NCBI GenBank assembly: GCA_018302165.1
Contig: JAGWAA010000023.1
Span: forward strand, 1 to 17,161
Length of the DNA: 17,161 nucleotides
DNA from: Candidatus Woesearchaeota archaeon
GTDB taxonomy: Archaea; Nanobdellota; Nanobdellia; SCGC-AAA011-G17; GW2011-AR17
Direction: 5' to 3'
This document shows, piece by piece, positions 1 through 7,226 of this stretch (position 1 is the stretch's first letter; each line of letters begins with the position of its first letter). A program made the position numbers and the translations under genes. The notes under the pieces were generated by a model that had not been told where the DNA came from, did not search any database, and saw nothing but the letters and a program-made list of their open reading frames with translations.

Positions 1-119
1 CCATCTATCATTCCTATTTCTGTTTCTTTGTAATCTAAAAAGTATGATATTACAAATAAAGAAATTATTCCAATGATTACCATACTCAAGGAGATATAAA
101 TTATATTTTGTTCTTTCAT
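1..119 (-). CDS. N-terminus of a membrane-anchored protein (partial)
   Basis: Reading leftward from an ATG at 119 gives about 39 codons with no stop before the window edge, so only the N-terminus is visible. It starts MKEQNIIYISLSMVIIG, a short charged head followed by one hydrophobic segment (about residues 6-25) and then a polar stretch (DYKETEIGMID). This looks like an uncleaved signal anchor with the main domain outside the window. A TATA-like element at 141-148 lies at the right distance for leaderless transcription from this ATG, which supports the start. Archaeal proteins of this build often carry an extracytoplasmic OB-fold, but that part is not visible, so no function is assigned. 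Confidence 0.6.
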   Translation of the reverse strand, partial: MKEQNIIYISLSMVIIGIISLFVISYFLDYKETEIGMID

Positions 120-140
120 TCTATCAGTTAAATTATATTC

Positions 141-148
141 TTTTAAAA
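141..148 (-). promoter_or_regulatory. TATA box for the leftward edge gene
   Basis: TTTTAAAA, palindromic, centred about 26 nt upstream of the ATG at 119 when read on the minus strand. Confidence 0.45.
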
Positions 149-187
149 AGCTAATTTGGAAAATTCCGAAAGATTTTCAGACAAAAG

Positions 188-196
188 TTTAATAAA
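188..196 (+). promoter_or_regulatory. TATA box of tyrS
   Basis: TTTAATAAA is centred near 192. A start of transcription 26-27 nt downstream falls at about 218, on the second of the two adjacent ATG codons (216 and 219), which argues for leaderless translation from 219. Confidence 0.5.
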
Positions 197-218
197 TCTC
201 TTTAAAATAATTTGAATG

Positions 219-1352
219 ATGGATATTAATGAACGCTTTGAATTAATTACTAGAAATGCTGAAGAAGTCTTAACAAAAGAAGACTTAAAAAATTTTTTAG
301 AAACTAATGAAAAATTAAAACATTATATAGGTTTTGAAATATCTGGAAAAATTCATTTAGGAACTGGTTTAATGTCTGGTTCGAAGATTGCTGACTTCCA
401 AAAAGCAAAAGTAGCTTGTTCTTGTTATTTGGCTACTTGGCACGCATGGATTAATAATAAGCTTGGTGGCGATTTTGATACAATAAAAAGAGTAGGAGAT
501 AATTATTTTAAAGAAGGTTTAAAGGTCAGCATAGATATTATGGGGGGAGATTCTGAAAAAGTAAAATTCATTACTGGTGATGAACTTTACCATAATAATG
601 ATGACTATTGGAGAACTGTTATTGAAGTTAGCAAGAATATAACTCTTAGTCGAGCAATGAAATCAATTACAATTCTTGGAAGAAAAGAAGGAGAGAGTGT
701 TAATTTTGCTCAGTTGGTTTATCCCGCAATGCAAGTTGCAGATATATTTACTCAAGGATTAAATATTGCTCATGCAGGAATGGATCAAAGAAAAGCTCAC
801 GTTATTGCTCGAGAAGTAGCTCATAAATTAAATATTCAACCATTAATTAATAAAGCTGGCCAAAAATACTCTCCAGTTGCTATTCATCATCATTTGATTT
901 TAGGTTTACAAAAACCAGCAGTATGGCCTGTACCAACTGAAAATTTACAAGAACTTTGGAGTTCACAAAAAATGTCAAAGTCCGTTCCAGGTTCAGCAGT
1001 ATTTATTTTAGATTCAGAGGAAGAAATAAAATCAAAATTATCAAAAGCTTTTTGTCCTGAGAAAAATGTTTTATTCAATCCAGTATTAGATTGGGCTAAA
1101 CATTTACTTTTTGTAAAAGATAAATTTGAATTGAATATAGAACGTCCAGAAAAATTTGGTGGTAATATAACCTATTATTCATATTTTGATTTAGAAAAGG
1201 ATTTTGAAGAGGGCAAAGTTCATCCATTAGACTTAAAAAAAACAGTAGGTGAAGCTTTGGTGAAAAAATTAGCCCCAGCAAGAAAACACTTTGCAACTCC
1301 GAAACTTCAAAAAGTTGTTGAAGAAGTAAATAATCTGGTAATTACTAGATAA
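219..1352 (+). CDS. tyrS: Tyrosyl-tRNA synthetase, archaeal type
   Basis: Cytoplasmic class I aminoacyl-tRNA synthetase that charges tRNA-Tyr with tyrosine. The HIGH-equivalent motif is HLGTG (residues 46-50), preceded by YIGFE, whose Tyr belongs to the amino-acid pocket. YPAMQVADIF and AGMDQRKAH carry further substrate-binding residues. KMSKS is at about 251-255, and the C-terminal part contains RPEKFGG and HPLDLK, typical of the archaeal anticodon-binding region. At 377 residues it matches the length of Thermococcales-type TyrRS, which as I recall share the HLGTG/KMSKS pair and an ITR ending; Methanocaldococcus has HLGH/KMSSS instead. The ATG at 219 is preferred over 216 because family members begin MDI and the TATA spacing points there. 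Confidence 0.95.
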   Translation: MDINERFELITRNAEEVLTKEDLKNFLETNEKLKHYIGFEISGKIHLGTGLMSGSKIADFQKAKVACSCYLATWHAWINNKLGGDFDTIKRVGDNYFKEGLKVSIDIMGGDSEKVKFITGDELYHNNDDYWRTVIEVSKNITLSRAMKSITILGRKEGESVNFAQLVYPAMQVADIFTQGLNIAHAGMDQRKAHVIAREVAHKLNIQPLINKAGQKYSPVAIHHHLILGLQKPAVWPVPTENLQELWSSQKMSKSVPGSAVFILDSEEEIKSKLSKAFCPEKNVLFNPVLDWAKHLLFVKDKFELNIERPEKFGGNITYYSYFDLEKDFEEGKVHPLDLKKTVGEALVKKLAPARKHFATPKLQKVVEEVNNLVITR

Positions 1353-1360
1353 TTTTATAA
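1353..1360 (+). promoter_or_regulatory. TATA box of thpR
   Basis: TTTTATAA directly after the tyrS stop, centred about 27 nt before the thpR ATG at 1384. It implies that thpR has its own leaderless promoter despite the short gap. Confidence 0.5.
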
Positions 1361-1383
1361 TCATTTAAATTATATTTTTTATA

Positions 1384-1911
1384 ATGAGAGCATTCATTGC
1401 AATAGATTTACCTAAGGGACTTAAGGATTATTTATTTAACTTAGAATCTCAAATTAAAGAAGCAAAGATAACTTGGGTCTCAAAAAAGAATTTACATTTT
1501 ACATTAAAATTTCTCGGCGATATTTCTGAATCTCAATTAGAAGAAATAAAAAAAATTAAAACTAAACAAAAGAAGTTTTTAATCTCTTTAAATGAAATTG
1601 GATTCTTTCCTAATGAAAAAGCTCCGAGAGTATTTTGGGTATCTCTAGATCCAGAAGATAAAATTATTGCCCTTCAACAAGAAATTGATGAAAAACTTTT
1701 GAATAAATTTCCTTCTGAACAAAAATTTCAATCTCATATTACTTTAGGAAGGATAAAATCAATAAGAAGAAAAAAAGATTTCTTTGATTCAGTAAATAAT
1801 CTTAAAATTGAAAGAAATTCTTTCAAAGTTGATGCTTTTCAAATAATTATTTCATCATTAACAAAAAATGGTCCTATCTATGAAACCGTCGGAAAAATTG
1901 ATTTGTCCTAG
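1384..1911 (+). CDS. thpR: RNA 2',3'-cyclic phosphodiesterase (LigT/ThpR)
   Basis: Member of the 2H phosphoesterase superfamily, cytoplasmic, which opens RNA 2',3'-cyclic phosphate ends; older annotations call it 2'-5' RNA ligase. The two catalytic HxT motifs are visible as HFTL (His38) in NLHFTLKFLG and HITL (His118) in SHITLGRIK. The N-terminus MRAFIAIDLP is the standard opening beta strand of the family. The length of 175 residues is close to the usual 175-190. It follows tyrS on the same strand with its own TATA element. Its last 32 nt overlap a small zinc-ribbon gene in another frame, so the two are probably co-transcribed. Confidence 0.92.
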   Translation: MRAFIAIDLPKGLKDYLFNLESQIKEAKITWVSKKNLHFTLKFLGDISESQLEEIKKIKTKQKKFLISLNEIGFFPNEKAPRVFWVSLDPEDKIIALQQEIDEKLLNKFPSEQKFQSHITLGRIKSIRRKKDFFDSVNNLKIERNSFKVDAFQIIISSLTKNGPIYETVGKIDLS

Positions 1912-2014
1912 TTGTAAAACACAAAATTTAGTTTACGATTCTATTACTGGAATATATTTTTGTAAATCGTGTGGTTACCAAGGGACCTTTGTAATCATAT
2001 CATCTCAAGAATAA
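1880..2014 (+). CDS. Small zinc-ribbon protein
   Basis: A 44-residue reading frame beginning MKPSEKLICPSCKT and ending ISSQE. It has two CxxC knuckles, CPSC (residues 9-12) and CKSC (28-31), spaced 15 residues apart and followed by GYQGTF. That is the layout of a complete four-cysteine rubredoxin-like or TFIIS-like zinc ribbon, and no room is left for another domain. The start lies inside thpR, overlapping it by 32 nt; an in-frame ATG at 1868 would add four residues. There is no separate promoter, so expression probably depends on the thpR transcript. The strict cysteine spacing and a sensible ribbon between the knuckles make a chance frame unlikely. Its partner or nucleic-acid target cannot be told. 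Confidence 0.8.
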   Translation: MKPSEKLICPSCKTQNLVYDSITGIYFCKSCGYQGTFVIISSQE

Positions 2015-2019
2015 AAAAG

Positions 2020-2027
2020 TTTATATA
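2020..2027 (+). promoter_or_regulatory. TATA box for the 2056 gene
   Basis: TTTATATA centred at 2023.5, predicting transcription from about 2050. This lies downstream of a possible TTG start at 2038 and just before the ATG at 2056, so it favours the ATG. Confidence 0.55.
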
Positions 2028-2055
2028 TTGACTAGTATTGATTAAAGAAATAATT

Positions 2056-2631
2056 ATGGAAGACAACAATCAAAATCCTTTTAGACCTTTCAGGTCTTCA
2101 GATAAACAACAGACTTCACAACCACAACAAAAAGTTTCTGATTCAAATAAAGATAATCCTACTTCACATATTCCTAAAAAGGATATATTTCTTATGTCTT
2201 TTTTTGGTGTTTTGGCAGCAGGTATAATAATTTTACTTCTACTATTAGTTACAGGGGTACTAACTGGTTATGTCTCATTTGATATTGACTTACCAGAATT
2301 TCCTGGGGAAGAAGAGGTGATTCTTGAGGAGACCCCTGTAATACCTATTGAAGAAAATGTAACTGAAACAGTAGTTGAAGAAGTTGTTGAAGAAGAAGAG
2401 GAAGTTCTTCCTTGTGATGAAGATATTTCTCTGGAATTAGACGATGGTTATAGATATGGGCTAAAGGTCATTACATTAAAATTAGCAGGAGAATATTCTG
2501 CACAAATTTCCATCGGTGGCAAATCCGGATTTATTGATGTAAGCTCTACAGAAACAATTAATGGTTTGGATATCACATTAATTGACGCTTCAGAATCTGA
2601 CCAGACTGCAATAATCCAGGTTGCTTGTTAA
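2056..2631 (+). CDS. Single-pass membrane protein with acidic stalk and small external domain
   Basis: I do not recognise a family. In order, it has a polar, glutamine-rich cytoplasmic head of about 45 residues (MEDNNQNPFRPF), one strong membrane segment (about 48-75, rich in I and L), a Glu/Val/Pro-rich stalk (EEVVEEEEEV), and a compact domain of about 72 residues. That domain starts at Cys120 and finishes at Cys191, the last residue of the protein. Two terminal cysteines could close it with a disulfide outside the cell. The domain alternates polar and hydrophobic residues (AQISIGGKSGFIDV, GLDITLIDASE), suggesting a beta sandwich. The start at 2056 follows from the TATA position. It is probably monocistronic, with T-rich DNA behind it. 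A role as an envelope protein is inference. Confidence 0.8.
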   Translation: MEDNNQNPFRPFRSSDKQQTSQPQQKVSDSNKDNPTSHIPKKDIFLMSFFGVLAAGIIILLLLLVTGVLTGYVSFDIDLPEFPGEEEVILEETPVIPIEENVTETVVEEVVEEEEEVLPCDEDISLELDDGYRYGLKVITLKLAGEYSAQISIGGKSGFIDVSSTETINGLDITLIDASESDQTAIIQVAC

Positions 2632-2664
2632 TTTTTTATTATTAATTTATTTTTTCATATTTTT
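2632..2664 (+). terminator. T-rich terminator-like tract
   Basis: Right after the stop codon come several runs of T, the longest seven, of the type that terminates archaeal RNA polymerase. It lies between this gene and the convergent Hef gene. No hairpin is visible. Confidence 0.4.
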
Positions 2665-2679
2665 AGGATTAATTTTATT

Positions 2680-2778
2680 TTAGTATTTTTCATCAAGAAT
2701 TTTTCTTATATCATCAGCTTTTTTCTTTCCAATCTTTTCAACTTTTTGAAGATCTTCATTAGAAGCATTAACAATTCT
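2680..2778 (-). pseudogene. Out-of-frame remnant of the Hef helix-hairpin-helix domain
   Basis: On the minus strand, in the frame +1 relative to Hef and crossing its stop, the DNA reads RRIVNASNEDLQKVEKIG and continues KKKADDIRKILDEKY before a stop. This is the second half of the (HhH)2 domain that normally ends Hef/XPF proteins. The first hairpin half (a LPGVGPxLAxxLL-type motif in the family) is missing. Hef itself breaks off after SIRGEKNC. The arrangement indicates a deletion of roughly 30-40 codons that also shifted the frame. There is no good separate start; two GTG codons at 2787 and 2784 are the only candidates. Confidence 0.75.
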
Positions 2779-4756
2779 TCTCACCACGAATACTAAAGTT
2801 TCCCGGGCTATCTCCTTGCTCTCTTTTTGCAATTGTTATCAACATCTCGGCAGTATCTCTATAATCTCTAGTATGAATAACTGGTATCTTCATATCAATT
2901 GTTATCCAGGCAAGCATCCCTCGAATTGCATTTGCATGAATATTTCTTACTGAATACAAATCATCATCTCCTTCAATAATAATCAGGGGCTTCTCAAAAT
3001 TTTGTTTCATATCTTTAACTTGATCTAATAATCTCTTATCAATTATAGAATCTACAAAATCCTTTATTTCTTTCCTTTCAACAATAACATCTGCTGATAA
3101 TTGAAAATCTCCCACTTCTAAATTTTGCATTTTTACATCAACATTATTTTCAACCAAATATTTCATTACTCCAGAAGCTTTTTCTCTCGAATCAGCATAA
3201 ATCTTTATCTTTGAACTAAAATTGCTTAATGTTACTTCTTTTGGTTTGGATAGCATCAATTTATTTTTCAAATCTTTTAATATTAAATGCATTCTCTTTT
3301 CTTTATGGAATGCAGTCCATCTATATGCTTCGTCCCTAGTTCCTTTTGTAACAAGAACTATTACTCTTCCTTTTTCTTGTCTCCCTGTTCTGCCTCTTCT
3401 TTGTACTGTTCTAATCGCGGATGGTACGGGTTCGTAAAATACAATTAAATCAACAGCCGGGATATCAATTCCTTCTTCTCCTACAGAAGTTCCAATTAAA
3501 ACATTGAATTTACCAGCCTTATAATCCTCTAATAATTTTATTTGTGCTTTTTGTGTCAGCCCAGTCCCATTCTTTTTTGCCTGTCCAACAAATAATTCAC
3601 ATTTAACTCCATTTATTTTGTTTAATTCTTCCTTTAATTTGGATGCAGAATCTCTATAATTATTAAAAATCAATATTTTTTGACATCTTTCTATTTCCTT
3701 GGTCACAAGTTCTATTAATTTACCTATTTTTGGATGTTCTTCTCCAGTTTCGAATAAATTTGTAACTTTAAAATAAGCAGCTTTAAAATTTTCATCAATT
3801 ACTAAATTTTTAGTTGCTTTGACTTTTGTTGTTTCTGCTTCTTTGTTCAATTTTTTCATATATCCATAAGTTGCACCAATCCCTTGTGTTTCAAGGAGTT
3901 CTATACAATATTGAATTTTCATGGCTTCTGCAATTACAGATATAGCTTGCCATAAAGCCAAATCTCTTTCTCCAGTGGATAATCTTTTTTGTAACTCTTT
4001 TTGTGCAAATAATAATTGAGTTTTAGTCTCTATATTCACAGTATCAGTAGCATTCAATTGTTTCAATAAATGTAATTTAGTTTTGAATCCTTTTAATAAA
4101 AAATCTCTTGCTTCTTTGAAATCTTTAGGCAATTCAATTTCTAAATAATCTACTTTTGTTTCATAAATGTAAGGTTTTAAATCTGGATCTTCATCAGTTC
4201 TTACTTCTATATCTTCAATAAAAAGATTTTTACAAACCTCTGTAATTTTTTCTAAGTCTGAACCAGGTGATGCACTGAGCCCAACAATTCTTGGATATGA
4301 ACCTAATCTTTGATATTGCTTTGCAATCCAAACATAATCATATTCTCCAGAAGCTCTATGGCATTCATCAAAAACTATCATAGAAATATTTCTTAAATCT
4401 ATTTTCCCATTAATAATATCATTACTCATACCTTGAGGCGTACTAATAATAACATCTGATTCTTTGAAAATTTTTTCTCTTTCTTCAGGTTTTGTCTCAC
4501 CTGTAAATAGATTAACTTTTTCAATTGTAGAATTTTCTTTGAATTCTTCAGCAATCTGTGCAGCTAAAGGTTTTGTTGGCGTTAAGAAAACAACTTTAGA
4601 ATTTGGGAAATTATTCAATCTATGAATTGTTGCAAGCAAAGCAATTTTAGTTTTTCCTCTTCCCGTAGGCAAGCAGACTAAGGTATTATTCTTGATTGTG
4701 GTATTAAGAATTGTTTGCTGATATAATCTTGGTGTAAATCCTTTAATCTCGAACAT
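2768..4756 (-). CDS. hef: Hef/FANCM-like helicase-nuclease, C-terminus truncated
   Basis: Hef is a DNA-repair enzyme that unwinds and cuts stalled or branched replication forks. Helicase motifs are complete: I LPTGRGKT, II DECH, III LSASPG, and VI QRRGRTGR in the second RecA domain. An ERCC4/XPF nuclease follows, with GDF and VERKEIKDF (the ERK catalytic signature) and later DKRL. Normal Hef ends in a tandem helix-hairpin-helix domain that aids fork DNA binding and dimerisation. Here the frame stops just after SIRGEKNC and a partial HhH lies out of frame behind it. With 662 residues it is about 100 shorter than Pyrococcus Hef. An ATG also exists at 4765, but the TATA box at 4779-4786 places the transcript start at about 4756, on this one. 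Helicase and nuclease look intact. Confidence 0.92.
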   Translation of the reverse strand: MFEIKGFTPRLYQQTILNTTIKNNTLVCLPTGRGKTKIALLATIHRLNNFPNSKVVFLTPTKPLAAQIAEEFKENSTIEKVNLFTGETKPEEREKIFKESDVIISTPQGMSNDIINGKIDLRNISMIVFDECHRASGEYDYVWIAKQYQRLGSYPRIVGLSASPGSDLEKITEVCKNLFIEDIEVRTDEDPDLKPYIYETKVDYLEIELPKDFKEARDFLLKGFKTKLHLLKQLNATDTVNIETKTQLLFAQKELQKRLSTGERDLALWQAISVIAEAMKIQYCIELLETQGIGATYGYMKKLNKEAETTKVKATKNLVIDENFKAAYFKVTNLFETGEEHPKIGKLIELVTKEIERCQKILIFNNYRDSASKLKEELNKINGVKCELFVGQAKKNGTGLTQKAQIKLLEDYKAGKFNVLIGTSVGEEGIDIPAVDLIVFYEPVPSAIRTVQRRGRTGRQEKGRVIVLVTKGTRDEAYRWTAFHKEKRMHLILKDLKNKLMLSKPKEVTLSNFSSKIKIYADSREKASGVMKYLVENNVDVKMQNLEVGDFQLSADVIVERKEIKDFVDSIIDKRLLDQVKDMKQNFEKPLIIIEGDDDLYSVRNIHANAIRGMLAWITIDMKIPVIHTRDYRDTAEMLITIAKREQGDSPGNFSIRGEKNC

Positions 4757-4778
4757 ATGTCGCATTATTTATTTTAGA

Positions 4779-4786
4779 TATATAAA
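4779..4786 (-). promoter_or_regulatory. TATA box of hef
   Basis: Reads TTTATATA on the minus strand. Its centre is 26-27 nt from the ATG at 4756, making hef leaderless from that codon. It is divergent from the promoter at 4822-4829. Confidence 0.55.
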
Positions 4787-4821
4787 TTATATGCGTCCAT
4801 TTGTCCTGTCCGAGGCTAAGC

Positions 4822-4829
4822 TTAATAAA
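4822..4829 (+). promoter_or_regulatory. TATA box for the 4851 gene
   Basis: TTAATAAA centred about 26 nt before the ATG at 4851. The two divergent promoters share a gap of only 94 bp. Confidence 0.5.
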
Positions 4830-4850
4830 TAAGAACTTTTTATCCATTTT

Positions 4851-5114
4851 ATGATTGTCATATTATTAGGATTATTGGACATTTTAGCAGGGTTGAGTAT
4901 ATTTACTTTGAAATTTTCCTGGGGTCAATCTTTGGTTACATTTTTAGTAATTGGTTTAGTTGCAAAATCTTTAATCTCAATAAAGAGCTTCGCGAGTATA
5001 ATTGATTTAATAGTAGCTTGTATATTCATTGCTGCAATCTTAGGCCAGGTTAACATTCTTACATATATTGGTGTAATTTGGTTATTACAAAAAGGAATTA
5101 TAAGTTTCTTCTAA
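4851..5114 (+). CDS. Small integral membrane protein, four predicted helices
   Basis: This 87-residue protein is almost wholly hydrophobic. It has four candidate membrane helices, at about residues 1-20 (MIVILLGLLDILAG), 24-44, 47-65 and 68-87, ending IISFF. Short charged breaks (KFSW, KSLISIKS) separate the helices. There is no catalytic motif and I cannot assign a family. The start is supported by the TATA spacing. The gene is single and meets the M50-like gene tail to tail: its TAA overlaps the opposing TAG within 5111-5114. Such compact four-helix proteins are common in small-genome archaea; function unknown. Confidence 0.75.
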   Translation: MIVILLGLLDILAGLSIFTLKFSWGQSLVTFLVIGLVAKSLISIKSFASIIDLIVACIFIAAILGQVNILTYIGVIWLLQKGIISFF

Positions 5115-5902
5115 TTAAAATATCTATAATAATAATATAACAGGAATGCAATTATTGCACTTACTCCACTAATGATTAACATTGGAATTGTACTGACGGT
5201 ATAAACCAATACTACCATTGATATGATAAAAACTAAGCTAGTGACATATAATATTCTCGAACCAAAATAAATTTTTATACCTGCTAGATTAGGTAGAGGA
5301 ATCATATGAAATAATGCTAATGCAGCGTTCAATAAAATAAAAGTATCTAATGTTCCATAAATATTAAACCATTTTGCAATCACCATTAAAATAATACTTG
5401 CGATTGGTCCTGCTAATGCAATTTTTGCTTCTTCAACATTTGTAACTTCAATATATTTTCTTCCTACTCTTGTTGCTTTTTTAACTAACAAATTATATTG
5501 TCCTATTGCCAAGAAAAACACTTTTCCATTACTAATTAATGTTGTAAGAACAGAAATTACAGCCCCTATAGGAAATGCATTGATTGTTAATTGTTTTCCA
5601 AATATTCTTATTACTTTTGGAAAAGGTTTATTTATTGTTCTCCCCATTAAAGATTTTGTTGTTAATTTAAAACTTTGAACTCCCCATAAATTATATTCTG
5701 TCTCAAATCCATTTGCTCTCGCGACAAGTTTATGTCCTAATTGATGTACGACGAATGAAACAGTAACCATTAACATAACAGCAATAAAATTTTGAATCCA
5801 ATGACCCAAAACAAATACTGGGCTTTTATCATCAAATCCAATTGCAAAACTAATTACAATTATTGATATAATCAATGCCCTAATTTCGCTTTTATTGAAC
5901 AT
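5111..5902 (-). CDS. Site-2-protease-like M50 membrane protein, probably catalytically dead
   Basis: Polytopic membrane protein resembling M50 site-2 proteases, which cut substrates inside the membrane using zinc. The HExxH site appears as HQLGH (residues 53-57) followed by KLVARANG, so the catalytic glutamate is Gln. The second conserved site, usually LPPLDG-like with an Asp zinc ligand, reads LPNLAG followed by KIYFGS, with Ala207 where the Asp is expected. The family frame is otherwise kept: LAGPIASI in the middle, hydrophobic segments throughout, and 263 residues. Losing both residues suggests a pseudoprotease that binds clients without cutting them, or a divergent active site. The ATG at 5902 fits a TATA element at 5927-5934. 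It is transcribed alone. Confidence 0.82.
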   Translation of the reverse strand: MFNKSEIRALIISIIVISFAIGFDDKSPVFVLGHWIQNFIAVMLMVTVSFVVHQLGHKLVARANGFETEYNLWGVQSFKLTTKSLMGRTINKPFPKVIRIFGKQLTINAFPIGAVISVLTTLISNGKVFFLAIGQYNLLVKKATRVGRKYIEVTNVEEAKIALAGPIASIILMVIAKWFNIYGTLDTFILLNAALALFHMIPLPNLAGIKIYFGSRILYVTSLVFIISMVVLVYTVSTIPMLIISGVSAIIAFLLYYYYRYFN

Positions 5903-5926
5903 ATTTTAATAGGAATATTTTGTCCA

Positions 5927-5934
5927 TTTTTATA
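5927..5934 (-). promoter_or_regulatory. TATA box for the M50-like gene
   Basis: ATATAAAA on the minus strand, centred about 28 nt before the ATG at 5902. Confidence 0.45.
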
Positions 5935-5968
5935 TTTATTGTGCTTTTAGAATAATTTTTGGAAAACA

Positions 5969-5976
5969 TTTATAAA
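5969..5976 (+). promoter_or_regulatory. TATA box for the 6000 gene
   Basis: TTTATAAA centred about 27 nt before the ATG at 6000. It is one of the clearest leaderless promoters here. Confidence 0.6.
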
Positions 5977-5999
5977 CTCCTTCTTCTTAAAAATCTTTT

Positions 6000-6560
6000 A
6001 TGAAAAAGTTATTATTATTACCTTTAGTTATATTACTATTAGTTTCTTTTTCATTTGCTTATGAATTAGCTGTTGATTCTAAAACTGACTCTTTAGTTAT
6101 TCTTACGTTTTCAGATTTAAAAACTCTTGATGTTAAATTTATTGATGTTACTGCAACTGCAGAGACAAATACTATCTCCGATACATATATTGTTGATACA
6201 AGTTTAAGTACGACTACAGATAGCATTTTATTATCTATTGATATTTCTTCACTTAAAGAGGATTATCCTCAAATTAATTCTATTTTAATTTCAGGTTATA
6301 TTGAATCAGAGGGTATCCAAGAAAAATTTTCAAAAAGAATTTTTTTGCGTCCTGAATCTACACCAAATAGATCTTTAGCTCCAGAACTAAGTTCTTCGGA
6401 AATGATTTATTGGACTGTAGGTCTAGCAGTATTATTAGTGATTATGATTATATTATTCATATTCTTAAGAGAACCAAAAGAAATTATTATTCCAAAGAAG
6501 GTTAAAAGAAAATCTAAAAAGAAAGCTAAGAAAAAAAAGGCTAAGAAGAAGCGCCTTTAA
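6000..6560 (+). CDS. Secreted, C-terminally anchored protein with lysine-rich tail
   Basis: No family recognised. A classical signal peptide (MKKLLLLPLVILLLVSFSFA, probable cleavage after Ala20) leads into about 115 residues of Ser/Thr-rich, beta-rich external domain. A membrane helix follows at about 139-158 (VGLAVLLVIMIILFIFL). The last ~28 residues are a cytoplasmic tail dominated by Lys and Arg (KKKAKKKKAKKKRL). It is therefore a type I membrane protein. The tail could bind acidic lipid heads, nucleic acid or a cytoplasmic partner, which is inference. The 3' end overlaps the convergent TraB-family gene by 20 bp. The external domain resembles those of archaeal surface proteins in composition only. 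Confidence 0.8.
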   Translation: MKKLLLLPLVILLLVSFSFAYELAVDSKTDSLVILTFSDLKTLDVKFIDVTATAETNTISDTYIVDTSLSTTTDSILLSIDISSLKEDYPQINSILISGYIESEGIQEKFSKRIFLRPESTPNRSLAPELSSSEMIYWTVGLAVLLVIMIILFIFLREPKEIIIPKKVKRKSKKKAKKKKAKKKRL

Positions 6561-7212
6561 TTATTTCAGACATTCCACTTTCATGTCCAGCACCAACGAC
6601 AGCAACTATTTTTTCTGAAGGGTTTTTTTCCATAAATTTAACTAATCTCTTTGCCATTATTTCATTTCTTTCTGTAATTAATACTTTGTAAATATTTGGA
6701 TATCTCTCTTTTACTTGCAAAATTAGTTTTTCAATTAATTCACTTTCAGGAACTTTTCTAAGATCTATACTCATTTTTTCTCCGAATCCTAATAGCCCTT
6801 TAACAATATCCCCTACAAATCTAATTTTTTCTTTGAATGTTAAATATTTGAATAATCTTTTTACGGTGATATTTATTTCTTGATCAATCAATAATATTTT
6901 TGCTTTGATTTTTGCTGCTTCTCTCACAGCAACTTTCATCTCATCGCCAGGTTTTGTTCCAACCATCTTTCCCAGCTTTTTTTCGAGCCAAGAACCAAAC
7001 ATAATAAATAAAGTTTCTTTAATCCCCAATTTGAACATATCTTTTATTTTTAGTTTTTCTTTTTTCCCCATTAATCCTAGTAATCTCCCTTTGTCTAATT
7101 CTACTGCAACATAAGTTGGTTTTATCTCATCAATTATTTTTTTAACTTCCTTAACACTTTCTGGTGAGATATGTGACGTTCCAATTAATACTAGATTTTT
7201 ATATTGTATCAT
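6541..7212 (-). CDS. TraB-family protein, short soluble form
   Basis: The TraB/PrgY family is related to the Tiki and GumN/EreA-like fold; proposed activity is a metal-dependent peptidase, not settled for archaeal members. The diagnostic motifs are present: GTSH at residues 11-14, VELDxxR at 37-43, ERNExMAKRL in the C-terminal half, and VVGAGHESGM with His210 near the end. At 223 residues it consists of the TraB domain alone; longer archaeal relatives (near 390 residues) carry a membrane region after this point. A hydrophobic stretch near residues 65-75 is too short to be a sure membrane helix. It overlaps the lysine-rich tail gene tail to tail by 20 bp. Confidence 0.88.
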   Translation of the reverse strand: MIQYKNLVLIGTSHISPESVKEVKKIIDEIKPTYVAVELDKGRLLGLMGKKEKLKIKDMFKLGIKETLFIMFGSWLEKKLGKMVGTKPGDEMKVAVREAAKIKAKILLIDQEINITVKRLFKYLTFKEKIRFVGDIVKGLLGFGEKMSIDLRKVPESELIEKLILQVKERYPNIYKVLITERNEIMAKRLVKFMEKNPSEKIVAVVGAGHESGMSEIIKGASS

Positions 7213-7226
7213 AGAGTGAAGAAAAG

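Noticed and set aside
354..368. TyrRS HIGH motif reads HLGTG, lacking the second histidine
   Set aside because: Thermococcales-type TyrRS, as I recall it, has the same HLGTG with KMSKS, so this is a family trait and not a defect.
2038..2055. TTG start giving six more residues to the membrane protein at 2056
   Set aside because: The TATA box at 2020-2027 puts the transcript start at about 2050, downstream of this TTG.
2680..2787. Stand-alone small helix-hairpin-helix gene from GTG
   Set aside because: The GTG codons lie inside the Hef frame with no ribosome binding site, and the domain begins in mid-fold; a deletion remnant is more likely.
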